Part shown: piece after piece, positions 10,219 through 21,962 of the stretch
Position numbering within the stretch: the first letter of the stretch is position 1
Layout of the letters: every line of letters starts with the position of its first letter
Assembly: GCA_002778195.1 (NCBI GenBank)
Contig: PCDI01000006.1
Coordinates: 287,021 to 351,020, forward strand
Direction of reading: 5' to 3'
DNA from: Raffaelea ambrosiae
Lineage: Eukaryota > Ascomycota > Sordariomycetes > Ophiostomatales > Ophiostomataceae
DNA: 64,000 bases
Translations under genes and position numbers: made by a program
Notes under the pieces: model-generated
Told to the model about the DNA's origin: nothing
Seen by the model: the letters and a program-made list of their open reading frames with translations, nothing else
Database searches by the model: none

Positions 10219-11800
10219 TTAGGCCACCTTCTTCCATGCCGGCGTGATGGACTGCGGGTTGGCAAACACCTCGGGTCGTATTTCTCGTTTAAGCGACGCA
10301 ATGATGGCAGGTGGCTACCATAGTTCTTGTGTTCGGCCATCTCGCGACTAAGCTCGCTGTCGGGTAGCTAGCATGCATGCCCCATTCTCCTGTCTCCAGC
10401 GGCGCCACAATCGGGTTGACCCAGTTCTTGACAAATTGCATGCCCCCGTCTGGGTAAAAGGCGGTAACGTAGCCCTCCTCGCTGTTGTTGTCGGCCACGC
10501 GTGCAAACAATTGCACCAGGGACGTCTTGTCGCGATGGGCATAAGCAATGAGAGTTGACAGCGCTGACCACCGAGTGAGCCGCCTTGCACTGTGGAACCA
10601 CAAGTCCAGTTTGTCCGGGCATGGACTAAGCAACCCGTTTCTAGTGGTTGAGAAAGTCGACGAGTGGCTTGCCTTGGAACAGTTTCAGCACCAGGCTCGA
10701 GGCATAAAACTTATCGTGTTTGCCGTACGGGTACGGCTCGACGAGTTGCGCGTCACCCGCAAACAGACAGAGTCCAGGCTGAACTTGGCGGCATGGTCCG
10801 TACTGCCCTGTGTCAAAGCGAGCAGTTTCGACTCGATCCGGGCAAACTCCACGGTAGATGCCATCAACGCCGACCCGACCCGGACTGACGGTGATGCGCA
10901 GCTTCAGAGTGGTTGGCATACCCTTCTTGATGCACCGCTGCAGGGCCTAAAACCTTTTGGCGAACTTCCCCACCGAGTTCCACTGGAAAATGATGGCAAA
11001 ACCCTTACTGAACGACGGCGCTTCAAAGGTGCGGAAGCGCAGGTTTTTGACAATGCCAAAGCTGAACTGGCACCGTGCATGCCTCAGAAGAGTTCGTGGT
11101 TTCGAGTGGCAGAGCATTCCACAACGGTGCCGTTGGGCAGCAAATCTGTGGCGCCATCCATCCAGTCCAGTGTCAGACCTGAGGTAAATGGGACAGGGCC
11201 AAAGCCGCCATTGAGGGCCTGGCTAGTCATACCAACGCTGGTCAGTTCAATTTGCAAGGCAGGCCAAGTGGATGGGTTCGGAAAACACAACAGGGAGGAA
11301 GCATGGCTTACCCAGGGAAGGCGCCGTGACTGGTGGCACAATCACCTTGGCGGTAGAGCTCTATGGCGACGTCACCGACGCCAGCGCCAGCACCGATGTC
11401 AGCGATCTTAGTTAGTCTTTGGGTCCACACTGATAGTTATGGAGCGGTCCATCGAGATGACCAGACGAACGTCCTCGCCACCCAGACTTTGTGATGTATA
11501 GCTGTGGCCGCCGCACTGGGCTGAGACGTGGACGCCATGCTTAGCGCCGCAGAGAACGGCATTCTGAACGTCGTCCACAGTCGCCCATATGACCACGATC
11601 ATCGGCAGAATGGGGACGCGGATGTTGTAGACTGTGGCATCAATCTCCCCATTCGGTGTGCCCACTGAGTTGGTGGGAAGTTCAGCGTCTCTCTACCGTT
11701 TCTCGACAGCCGCAGACTTCTCTGTATTCTCAAGCACACGAAGAGTGGCCGCATTTCCTGTGGTGGCCGCCAGCAGGGCGCTGAGAGCTCTCGCGGCGAC
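10219..11800 (-). pseudogene. degraded berberine-bridge-type FAD-linked oxidase
   Basis: Reading the minus strand, pieces of one BBE/glucooligosaccharide-oxidase-type protein occur in correct order but in shifting frames. They are the flavin-binding CGGHSY block (near 11500) with GGEDVRLVISMDR; then IGAGAGVGDVAIELYR and HGAFPG; then, across a still-recognisable GTAAGC...CCAG intron, VGMTSQALNGGFG; LDWMDGA..LPNGTVVECSA; a TGA where the family has Trp of 'FWAMRGAG'; FGIVKNLRFRTFE; MPTTLKLRITV; and the C-terminal YGSHLPSLRRLNEKYDP and EVFANPQSITPAWKKVA ending at TAA 10219-10221. At least three frameshifts and several in-frame stops (TAA, TGA, TAG) make it non-functional. Intact relatives are secreted flavoenzymes oxidising sugars or alkaloids. 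The upstream boundary is uncertain. Confidence 0.88.
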
Positions 11801-12687
11801 CTCAAGGGTTCGGCTGCTGGTCTTGGGGAGGAGGGGATGTATCTTACGCTTTTTCTACGTCTGCAGTTTTCGGTATCCTGGCTCTCGGCCGAAGCTATTA
11901 ATTGCATAGCAGGCGTGTCATAATAATACATAGTAAATTGTCAAAAAAAAAAAAAATTCCGACGGCACCCGTTTCTCGACGTGTGTGATGTCTCGCCAGA
12001 AGTTAGTAAGTAGCGTTGACAAAGGCTGCTGTTGGCAGGTTCGGCACGTGGAACCCACCTTGTTCACGATCTTCGTCACGAGGCTGCACCCGTTTGTAAG
12101 CACATGCGCCTTGCAGCCACGTTGACTCTCAACTTACAAAGTCTGGGCATGCCATGGCAGAATACTTGGACAGCCCTTGGCTGGATGGGGCCCAGATGGG
12201 TGTTCCAGCAGCGCGACGTGGCTTAAACGCAAACGCACCAGCTCTCAGATTCCACGATCATGTCACGATCACCAAAGGGAAATTTTAAGTCCGTGCATAT
12301 CATTTAATTCGTCATAATCTAGGTTGCCCGGTGGTATGATGCTAGCTAACAAAAACAAGATGATATAAAAAAGACAAAAAGGAGGGGGCAGTGTAGCCCA
12401 GTAGAAGCCCAAATGCATTCTTATTTTACCGCTCACGTAGCTCTTGGCTAGTCGCGTGCGCGTGCCTGTGTGTTTTCCGTCTCGACACGGGGCCTCCTTT
12501 TCTTGGCCAGCCGGCGGACACAGAAGAAAGGGGGTGGTAGGAGGACACAGGAAAATGGACATGATGAAAAAGGGATAACGCCAAATTTACCCAACAGGCT
12601 GTGGCTGGTGGGATACATGAATATATAAACACAAGAGAGGAAGAAAGAAGTGGATATCAAAGAAGAAATGGGGGACGACGTGGCTTT
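11801..12687. other. intergenic, no gene seen
   Basis: Upstream remains of the FAD-oxidase pseudogene and downstream region of the mannitol dehydrogenase gene. A homopolymer of A at 11942-11954. Small ORFs lack family features. Confidence 0.5.
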
Positions 12688-13881
12688 TTAGTCGTCAAGA
12701 GAGTCGGCCTGGACGCGGATAACAAGCTCGACGACGCGGGGATAGACCTTGTCGTTCTCAGTCAGGCCGCAGACCTGCTTGACGACATCCTCAGGTGTGT
12801 TGTTGGCCATGATTTTGGCCAGTTCAAAGGATTCCTCATCGCCCTCGACGTTCTGGAAGCGGAAGGCCAGCTCGGCCGCCTCGAGCAGCGACGAGCACTC
12901 GTGGCCCTTCTCGGCCAGCTGGGCGGCGGGGCCGATGAAGCGCTCCTTGCGTGACAGCTTGCGCAGCGGGGCGCGGCCGACGCGCTCCACGACATCCTCC
13001 AAATGGGGGTTGCTGATGCGCGAGACGATCTTCTTGACGTACGCCTCCTGGGCATCGACGTCGATGCCGTGCTTGTCGGTGATGAGGTGGGCCGTTTCCC
13101 GCAGGGCGCGGTGGACGTGGTGGTGAATGTGGCGATCCTGCAGGGCGTCGTGGACGGTGCGCTTCTTGCGGTTGTAGCCGTGGTAGGCGGCGGTGGCGTG
13201 GCCGGTGTTGACCGTGTACAGCTTGCGCTCAATGTACGGCTCGAGGTGGTCGACCCACTGGACGCCCTCGATGGACGGCGGCGCGTGGTCGGCAAAGGCC
13301 GTGCGGTCGACGACCCACTCGTAGAACTTCTCGAGCTTGACGTCCAGGCCGGCATCCGGGTCCTGGGCCGGGACGATGCGGTCAATGGCCGAGTTGGCGT
13401 ACCGGGCCCGAGTGTCGTGGTCCTCCAGGCGGTCGGCGGGAGTGCGCTCGCGGATGAAGCCGGCCAGGGTGTCGGTGGCGCCGATGGCGTTTTCGCAGGC
13501 GATGACGGCCAGCGGCGTGCGGCCCTCCTCGCGCTGGTCGATGCCCTTGGCAATGACGGGAGCAATGAACTTGAGGATGTTGGGGCCGACGGAGCAGGTC
13601 ACCAGGTCGGCCGTGGCAATCTCTTGTATTAACTCGGCCTCATGGGTCCGCGAGTTGATGGCGCGGTAGTTGGTGATGGTGCTCTCGGTGGTGCCGTCCG
13701 AGCCGACCTCGATAACCTTGTAGGACCCGCTCTCGTTCAGCTTGTCGACGACAGCGTCAACGACGTCTGCGAAGATGACCTCGTAGCCCGAGTTGTGCAG
13801 GAAGCAGGCGACAAAGCCACGGCCAATGTTGCCAGCACCGAAGTGAACGGCCTTCTTGGTATATTGCGTACTTGAAGACAT
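12688..13881 (-). CDS. mpdA: mannitol-1-phosphate 5-dehydrogenase
   Basis: Intronless, 397 aa counted from MSSSTQYTKK at 13881, close to the ~390 aa of known fungal enzymes. The longer in-frame ORF reaches 14109 but its extra part is translated low-complexity leader. The Rossmann motif GAGNIGRG is at residues 15-22; ACENAIGATD and the helical C-terminal catalytic domain with NTGHATAAYHGY are characteristic of the polyol dehydrogenase family (the catalytic Lys lies in the preceding ERKLYTV segment). It interconverts fructose-6-phosphate and mannitol-1-phosphate with NAD(H) in the cytosol, the entry to mannitol synthesis used for storage and stress protection. Very GC-rich coding region, so strong antisense ORFs appear. 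Confidence 0.95.
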   Translation of the reverse strand: MSSSTQYTKKAVHFGAGNIGRGFVACFLHNSGYEVIFADVVDAVVDKLNESGSYKVIEVGSDGTTESTITNYRAINSRTHEAELIQEIATADLVTCSVGPNILKFIAPVIAKGIDQREEGRTPLAVIACENAIGATDTLAGFIRERTPADRLEDHDTRARYANSAIDRIVPAQDPDAGLDVKLEKFYEWVVDRTAFADHAPPSIEGVQWVDHLEPYIERKLYTVNTGHATAAYHGYNRKKRTVHDALQDRHIHHHVHRALRETAHLITDKHGIDVDAQEAYVKKIVSRISNPHLEDVVERVGRAPLRKLSRKERFIGPAAQLAEKGHECSSLLEAAELAFRFQNVEGDEESFELAKIMANNTPEDVVKQVCGLTENDKVYPRVVELVIRVQADSLDD

Positions 13882-16779
13882 GGTGGTGAAGTGTTGGATG
13901 TGTGTGGGTGTGGTTGTTATGTTAGACGATGTGGATATCGGTGAAAATGGCGAGGATGAAGATGTGGTGAAGAGGAGGTGACTAAATAGGAAAAAATGGA
14001 GGTGGACTTGGGTGTCAGAGTGAAGGGGCAGATGCGTGTAAGTGTGATGTGTGAGTGTGAAAACGTTCAAGACCAGCAGAATGTCTTTGGGCGAGCGAAC
14101 AATCGTCAAGATGTTCGTCTTAGGTGAGGAAACTGAGCAAGATGAAGATGAAGTTCAAGATGGACCAACACGACAAAAGAGAGGGCGAGGCGACAAGTCT
14201 TTATAGGAAACAAGGAAGAAGAGTACCAGGTGTCGTGAAGAGACTAAAAGTGGGCACGCAGGGAGAGGCCATGATATGAAGGGGACCAAACGGCCAGAGG
14301 AGGCAAACGCCAGCAGGTATCTGGACCAGACGAGCGTCGCCAACAAGCGTGGCCGAATTGTATGGAAAGAGCATCGTCATCGAGCCGCAGGTCACTTTAT
14401 CCGCTGGGTGGTGGTGGTGCTGTTAGGACTGTGTGGGTAATCTAACTGTGTGGGGCCTATAAATTCCCACAGAAGCGGCACAGTACCACGAGCTACAGCG
14501 CACCATGTACTAACAATATTGCCACGCCTTGGCGAAGTGGTGGCCCAAAACTACCAGACCCGCACTAGTTCTCACAAAGGCCTGCAGGACGTCTCACTAT
14601 CCCGCTAGCGGCAGTGACATACGAAGGAACAGGAACCAAGAGGGCCCAGGCAGGGCCGAGGAGCCACTGAGGAGACGCACCAGGAGAAGCCAGAGGCGGT
14701 GCAAGGGAACAGCGTCGACAAACCGCTGGCGCTGAGCGCTGCTGAGCGCGCTGAGGGGCTCTTTCCCAGAATGAAACCGCTCCCTTCACCCCATTCGCCC
14801 CTGCCTGGTATCCACTCACACGCGCCTTCCCCCTGGCCCTCCGTCCTATCTTCTGCATGTTTTGCCTTGTTGGCCTGCTGCGGTTCTGTTGCAATGTTAC
14901 TGCTCCTCCTGCTCCTTCCTTCCCAGCGCTGTGTCAACCCGCTTGCGTCATAGTACATACTGCAGCGATACCACCGATGGCGCAGAGCGGGGCGCGTCCT
15001 CAGAAACAGGCTACTCAAGTGGCCGGGAAAAGACGACACCATACTCGTACACACGTCTGAGGACGAAGGGAGTGAGGCCGCAGCCACACAGTAAACAAGA
15101 CGCTCACGATGATTGCTCCTGCGTTGCCTAGGCGCGGGCGAGCCTCTGCAGGTCTCCGCAGGCCCCCCCAGTCTGCACAGTCTGTATGGTTGTCGATGGT
15201 CCTCATCAGCTGCCTATGAATATCCATGTCTCCGGCAGGTCTGGCCACCTTGACCAGCCAGCGTCTTATTCTTCCCCTGCCGCACATGTCATCTATCGGG
15301 CTGTCCACTGCCCACAGACTGCTGTGTGCTTCCGTCTGAGAAAAGAGGAGCCGTCGCTGCCGCTGCCGCTGACAGCCATATGGGAAACGGTGCCGATATC
15401 TGTGGACACACGACACATACGAGCGTCTAGTGTGTAGTATCACAAGCAAAATGGGCCAAAAACGGACCGTCTTTCCTTGACAGGACCACGTTCATTCGTC
15501 ACGATGCATTTGGATGGCATGTTGCAATTCGCCGCTGCCATTGGCGGCCGGACATGCAGTGACGTCGTAGAGAGGTTGGCTTCTTTCAAGGGGGAATAAC
15601 CCAAAGTAGACAAAGGGGCTGGCCAGAAGAGGGACAAGATACAACTGATAACGAGTTCTGCCGATCTGGAACGGGCGGAAACAAAGATGAAAAAAAAAAA
15701 AAGTGCCGAACGCGGCAGGTATCGTGAAGTGGATTCTCGCATGCTGGCCTCTGACACACCTCAACAGCTGTCTGGCAATTTTACAGGCCGGCCATATCAC
15801 CCGTTCAGCGCCCCATTCCCTCTAGAAAGCACGGGCAACGTCCGGCCATCGTTTGCCGGCACGCTGTAATTCTCTCAATATTGGCGCCATGACCCTATGG
15901 CGCCCTCCCTGTCCGGCCCAATGACGCCAGAATCCGCCCAGTTCCTAGGGTGGTGGATCGGCAATGCAACTGCCTAGCCTACAGGGTTCACTGCCACTGC
16001 CACTAATGAAGATAAGATACTTTGCTTTGGGGGGGAGTATTATTTTTACGGGGTGTGTATGGCACGGCAAAAAGGATACAGGACCGCTGAAATGCCCGCT
16101 TGAATCCCGCCTAACAATAACTAGGTCTTTGTTTCCTGGATATTTGGGCGTCGCCTTTGGGGCAACACCCACCCAACCACGCAAACAAGGAATCACTAAC
16201 GAGAAAGATTCCTGCAGGGGCGGGACGAGGCCAATAAGCCATTGTGCACAAGATGACAGACAAAAAGGAAGTTGGCTGACGATATACCACTGGTCTCCAA
16301 CAAAACAGATACTTGACTTGTCACCAAACCCTCTTATTTGTTGCCGATGCCGCTATTGCTTCCTTTGCACATCCTTGCAACCCCCTTTTCAACCCTTTCC
16401 TCTGTCTGGGACCCTTTCCTCCGAGCAGGGAAGTGTTTTTTTTTTGTCTCTGCCATCACGATCTCCTCACACTGCGCCAAAAAAAAAAACAGGGCTTCCA
16501 GACAACAGACAACAAAGTCTGCCCACACGCCACGCTTTAATTTCGCTTTTTGCTCGCTTTTTCTCGAACGCTTGGATCCCATTCTTGTCCTTGCCGCGCT
16601 GCCCGTTTTTTTTTTTTTTTTTTGTTGAGTCATTTGTCTTTACAGGGGAACACGGAACAAATCGTAAGAAACACGAACAATACACAAGCCGGGCCAGGTA
16701 AAAACTCTGTGCACATGCGGCCAACTCGGGCAGAAAATGAAGGGTACGAGTAAGATACAATGAAAAGACAACGCCATAA

Positions 16780-16783
<4 letters not shown>

Positions 16784-16811
<28 letters not shown>
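16784..16811. repeat. (GA)n microsatellite
   Basis: Fourteen uninterrupted AG dinucleotides followed by a G/A-rich tail. Confidence 0.9.
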
Positions 16812-16814
<3 letters not shown>

Positions 16815-17540
16815 GAGAAAAAAAATAACATAACCCTCGAGCCGCGGGCGAGCCCGAGGCAGTCCTCGGCTCTGTCCTGATCGGCAAGCAAAACAGCAGA
16901 AGTGACTACACACTGTTGTACAACGCATCAGTTCCCGAACATGCAGAGGCTATAGCGACACGGCACGGCCGCACCTGGTGTTAGTTTTTCCACGATGGCG
17001 TCGCAGTCCTATTTTGCCATGCCTTCCCTTGGTGCCTTTCCAGGCTGCACCTTTGGTTGGCCATCGTGGTCGATGATAAGTGGGTGGTGATCAGGACCAT
17101 AGTCACGATGGTGCAAGTGATGTAGGCACTGTTGCTGCGTGTATCTCGAGCTTTGGCCTCGGCCCCCTAGAAAGTTGCACAAAACACTTTCTCGTCTTAC
17201 ATGTGGCCCGTCCTGCTCTGACTCATGTTGCAGCTCTTCTCCATGAGCTGCTGATGTGTCGAGCTGACTGTATGCCGCCGATTCGGCATTTCTTCTTTTA
17301 TGTCGCCCTGCCAGTTCCGATGCGTCTCGCTATCGCAAACAAGGCTTCACTCGGGATGGGGACTTTTTTTCTTTGAGGGAGGAGTGGATTCTCTTTGGAT
17401 CCCATACGGCGATGGCTTGCATTGGCATGTTGGGCATCTGTTTGCCCGCACGTTGCGCCGATTTCAGTCCGGGGTGCCACACGCACGTTTGCACGCCCGA
17501 TTTTATGCTTCTCGATTGTCTCTCTTCACTGTATGAGTAC

Positions 17541-17571
17541 CATCCATCCATCCATCCATCCCTCTCCATCC
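17541..17571. repeat. (CATC)n tandem repeat
   Basis: About seven to eight CATC units, followed by two diverged CCTCTCCATC units. Confidence 0.85.
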
Positions 17572-19263
17572 CTCTCCGTATCCTTCCCCCGCAACCCCAT
17601 GCCATCTGCATTTGTTGCCACCAGAATATCCCTAGAAAACCCCGATGTCTCGCCAGGCGGGGGAAGGGTGGTCTTACAGGGAGCATCTAGACCATCCATG
17701 TACAAGGTAAGTCGGCAAGTAATAGAGGTATTACATTACAAAGACGAGCATCGGCCTACCCCCCATGAACTGATGCTGGACCACCACCATCCCCAGCCCA
17801 AGCAGGATCCAAGGCCCACTAATGCTGCCAACGGCTGCACCATCTGCTTGACTTGGGCTCACTTCTTGATGCTGATGGGTAGACTAGGTGATTCGAGCCA
17901 AGACACACTGTACGAACACCTGGATGTAGATGCAGGCAGACCCTGCGTGCATTTCATTCACAGTGGTGAGCCGACACGAGCTTTGCCTTTAGCAAATTCC
18001 CCGCGTCTTTGTTTCCACGGTCTTTTCGCCCCGCGAGCCGTCGCCGCGGTATGGCGTTTCCTGAAGACGCCAGTGCTTTTCCTCGTTCTTTCTGCCCGGC
18101 CACTTCCACTTCCACCATCACAGTAACTCGGACTGGCCTTTGTCTTATCGTGCCTATTCTGGCTGTAACTGTTTCAGTGGGGCCGGCATCACCCGAGAAC
18201 CAACCACGTACATAGTACACTGTTTTCCCCTTCTTTTGTCGCCTTCGCTGAAGCATTTCTCCGCCTCCCGGAAGAATAGACCACGATGCATGCGAGCCAG
18301 AACAGACAGAAAGGCATATCATTGAGACGGGAGGCCGAGCCAGACGAGAGCAATCAATCCACGGCCCAAGAGACGGCCAACCAACTTGTTGGCAATGTAC
18401 CATTCCGACAGGTCATTCTGTCTGTCCCGTCTCTCTTTACTCTCTCGGGGGGGGGGGTTTTTTTTTCATGCGACCCTTGGAAGGCGATAAGAAGCGTTGT
18501 CGTGGAGCTTTTCTAGTGTTTTCCCGGTTAGTAGGCCGTAGCTGGCAAAGATGACCCGACTAATAGCACGTCTGTCATTGCCGCCAGGAGGTCATCTTCT
18601 GGTCTGCTTGGCCTAGTCGGCCGCGCTTGAAACAGAGGCTGTACTCGTAGTTATTTTCCCTGCCATTTTCTGCATTTCGCAAATTCCTGCAGTTTGTTTC
18701 CCAACAAAAAAAACACAGCCTGCAAGTGAGCAAATCTGGAGTGCAGGTTAGTAGCCAACCAAGTGTTGTCTCGCGTATCGCTCGTGTCGTTACGTTCTGT
18801 TCTTTTAGGAACCACTTTTTCTTCCAGTCTCTTCGACAAACTTCCTTATCCAAAAAGGCTCAGATTGCCCACAGTGTTTCCCCTCCCCTGTGATGTCATC
18901 TGTGGAGAAAAAACGGGCCCGCATTGGCCCACTTTTCAGTGACCAAAGTACGGCGAATCAGCATCGTGGCCACACGATTGGTTCGTGAACTAGTCCAAAG
19001 TTTTTGGGGTGGCTTTTTTATTTTTGTTCGCTGCGGATCCCCGGCGAGAATTGCCCTGTTTTTTTTTCTGCAACGGGCCTTTTTGCCTTCCAACAACATT
19101 TGGGGCAATACATTTTCTTTGTCCCTCTCCGTCTATTAGAGCAGAAGGCGTCAAATGATTGCCCAAGGAACGCAACCCTTTCCTATTGAGGATCTTTTAT
19201 TGTTTCCGTTGTGCCTCAACGTAAAAAATAAAAGGAAAAAGGAAAAAGAAGGAAAATTTTCAG

Positions 19264-19299
19264 CTTGGGCTTGTCAGCCTGCTGAAGAACAAGCCCAAG
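19264..19299. repeat. 11-bp perfect hairpin
   Basis: CTTGGGCTTGT (19264-19274) and its exact reverse complement (19289-19299) separated by 14 nt. No neighbouring gene explains it. Confidence 0.6.
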
Positions 19300-20437
19300 T
19301 ATCTATCGTACTCGCAAAAGTAGAGACTTGCAACTCACTACGTCACTCAGCAGCGCAAGCCTACGAGTACGCCTGAACCTACCTGGACTAAGTGAACGTT
19401 AAGCCCAGTTGGGCCTAACAGCGTCCCTCCAAGCACCCAAGACCCTTAGCGGACCTGTGCGGTTTAGTGCCTCTTACTTCCCTACGAGTACATGGTAGCT
19501 TACGATAATGGCGTCGATTGTCGTAAGACTCGTCTTGTCTTCCGGCGTCTCTGGGGTATCCACTCTGCCGCTAAGGGTAGGCACATACTTATGAACGAGG
19601 GTTTTCTGCTCTCGTATCTTCCCATCGTGCACTGCCTTTGCCGCGTCCCCTCCGACAGCTAAAGTCCACCTCTTGGCTCGGCACCGTTCTCCGCGGCCTC
19701 CGAGCCGGTTCCGTAGAGGGTCCGGGTCTACTGGTTGGCTTTCCCTGCTAGCTGGCCAGCATTCCTCTTGGTTGCGAAGGCGAACTTCAAAGCCGCTGAT
19801 GGCCACTTCCGTGATATTCTGTAGACTAGCTAGCACATACCACTAAGACCCGGAAGTTGACTATGGTGTGATGCCAGAAGAAACACAGACTCGGCTTCAC
19901 AACTACGCATTGCATATTCTCTCGGCAATGCTCTAGAAAGCCTGCACACGAGACACCGTCAGTGTATTGTGATGCTGCGATATCAACAAAGCTGTGCAGG
20001 CAAAGAGAACAAATCAAATGGTCTGGCACATCTGAATTTTCATGGTGTCTTCTCTGGGCAGTCAATTTGGCATGTCGTGACGCCTTCACGAGGCCTCGCC
20101 TACTGAACGAATTTCGTAATGATGCTCTGCGTGCCTGCCTTTCCTCAGAAAGCCTTACGCATCTGCGGCGGCATTCTTAGCGCTCTTGCCCGGTTTTCTA
20201 AACACGTAAGCAGCTTCTATTTGCAAATTTCGTAGGCAACCTTTCATAATCCTACTGAGAGAAGACACGAAACAGAATCATCCTCGACAGCTGCCGTGCC
20301 GCGCAGTTTGCTACCGCATCTACACCATATTAGTGGCAGATGACCGCCGCAGGCTGACATCGATGTTTTAGTGCTTATAACGTATGTGTGACAGCATGAT
20401 GGCCCGTGAAGTGTGAAGCCAAGGGGCAGGCTGTGAG

Positions 20438-20444
20438 TATAAAA
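20438..20444 (+). promoter_or_regulatory. TATA box upstream of the alpha/beta hydrolase
   Basis: TATAAAA about 245 nt before the ATG at 20689, in an otherwise GC-balanced stretch. Confidence 0.4.
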
Positions 20445-20688
20445 GGTCGTACCGCACGTCACACCCGGGACAGAACGCCTTGATTTCAAGTTCAGATTCG
20501 AGTGTGTTGACGATTGGCGAGCGCAGAGCCTTGATGTCAGAATTGGGAAGACAAGATCGAAGACAAGATCGTGAGACTCATCCGGCCTTGCGACAGAACA
20601 GTTGGAATATCTTGTCTCCGGAACGTGGACGTTGCACAGTGATAGCTGAACTGACAATTGACTCAAAGCGCGACTCGGCGTCGCCAGT

Positions 20689-21749
20689 ATGGAATCCGTT
20701 CTCGATACTCACGAGGCAACTGTTGTCTCTGCGGACGGCACAAAGATCTGGGCTGCCCATGCCGGGAAACTATCTACGGAAGCCCCAACCTTGATCCTCA
20801 TACCTGGCTTTTCCTGTTCTAGCCTTTTCTTTGTGAAGCAGTTCCAGGATGAAGAGTTGCTAGCCAAGCTCAGTCTCGTATGGACATCTCACTGTTTGAG
20901 CGCTACAAGTAGTTTTGCTGACACCTGCTCAGATCACCTACGAGCCTCGTGGCCAAGGTCGTTCTGGATCGCCCGCCGACGAGTCTTTAATGTCATCCAA
21001 GAAGGTCGCAGAAGATTTTGATGCTGTGTGCGAGAACTTCAGTGCAACGAATGTCTATGTCGCAGGGTGGTGAGAACAATTTCGACCCTTCCTCCTAAGA
21101 CACCGAAGATACTGACTGTATGTTGCTATAGGAGTGCGGGCGGTGTGATTCCTTGCGATGTCTTCGAGCATCTGTCTCCTGACTACATTGCTGGAGTCAT
21201 ATACCTGAATGGCTCACCATACCGGGCTTCGGTATGACTGCAGTACTCCTTTCCAGACCACACGCTCGCTGACAATCCTCCCAGTATCCGCCCATGAAAC
21301 ACCCGTCTGGGGCCACCGCGCTCGGTCCCCTGGGTCAGTCTCCTCAAGACGCAGACGTTGTGGCAAAGGCTGTAAGCAGCCTTATTGACTATTGTGTCTA
21401 TGCGCCGAACCGAGCGGCTATGGGTTATACACTCCGCTCGGCCCTGGCAGGGGCCGCAGCATTGCAGCCATCCCGCAATAGACTATTTACCCAACTTGGA
21501 CACAAGCAGGACCCTACGGCATTGCTGGCCCGGGCCAAATCTCTAGAGACTCTTCTCATTGTCGGTGTCCATGACGAGATGACTATCCCAGACATGTTGG
21601 AGGCAAAATTGGCATCCGAATTTCCTCTTCTGCAGGTAAAACGTGTGGAAGAGGCAGGCCACGCAGTTTTTTGGGAAAAGCCCAAAGAGGTAAACGAAGC
21701 CCTCATTGCATTTATTGAAGGTACAGAGGAAAAGCAGAAGAAGATTTAG
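20689..21749 (+). CDS. alpha/beta hydrolase-fold protein
   Basis: Four exons: 20689-20877, 20933-21069, 21132-21231, 21285-21749; three short GT-AG introns. Product 296 aa. The N-terminal strand leads to LILIPGFSCSS (oxyanion-hole region), then YEPRGQGRSGSPADES. The nucleophile elbow G-W-S-A-G-G has the catalytic Ser at residue 110; this motif is built only by splicing across intron 2 (TG|G). The acid is probably Asp in GVHDEMT and the base His in EEAGHAVFWEKP near the C-terminus. No signal peptide, so intracellular. The family covers esterases, epoxide hydrolases and lactonases; substrate cannot be told from sequence. Confidence 0.88.
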
Positions 21750-21962
21750 TTCGTTGAGTGTTGGAAGTCATGTCAAAGGGCCGGGGTGCTCCAGTGCAGC
21801 GCGGTGCGACCCGAAATTTTACTCTGGGTATGCCGGCTACTTGTTATCCAGATCTGTTTATACAGACGTTTTCGGGCAAATGTACATCAGCCATTGCCTC
21901 TATGAAGGCTAAAGTTATTTCTTGTCCACCTAAAAGCAGTAAACGTGCCCCCAAGAGATATG

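Larger units (their letters stand above)
13882..20400. other. long gene-poor region
   Basis: About 6.5 kb without a supportable gene. ORFs up to 245 codons (for example 15964-16701 and 17395-18126 on plus) are Ser/Pro/Phe-rich translations of simple sequence, lack introns that extend them, and match no family I recognise. The stretch holds a (GA)n microsatellite (16784-16811), a (CATC)n tract (17541-17571), several T/G/A homopolymers (16607-16623, 18449-18468), and an 11-bp perfect hairpin (19264-19299). Part of it next to 13881 is the promoter and leader of the mannitol dehydrogenase gene. Non-coding RNA or a diverged gene cannot be excluded. Confidence 0.5.

Noticed and set aside
13003..13632. 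Long plus-strand ORFs inside the mannitol dehydrogenase gene
   Set aside because: Antisense shadows of a clear family member with all its motifs on the minus strand.
15964..16701. 245-codon plus ORF
   Set aside because: Translated simple sequence (Phe and Ser/Pro runs), no family likeness, and homopolymers inside.
17395..18126. 243-codon plus ORF
   Set aside because: Includes the CATC repeat translated as Pro/Ser/Ile-His; no motif.
19474..19836. 120-codon minus ORF
   Set aside because: No recognisable domain, Kozak context or promoter; left as non-coding.
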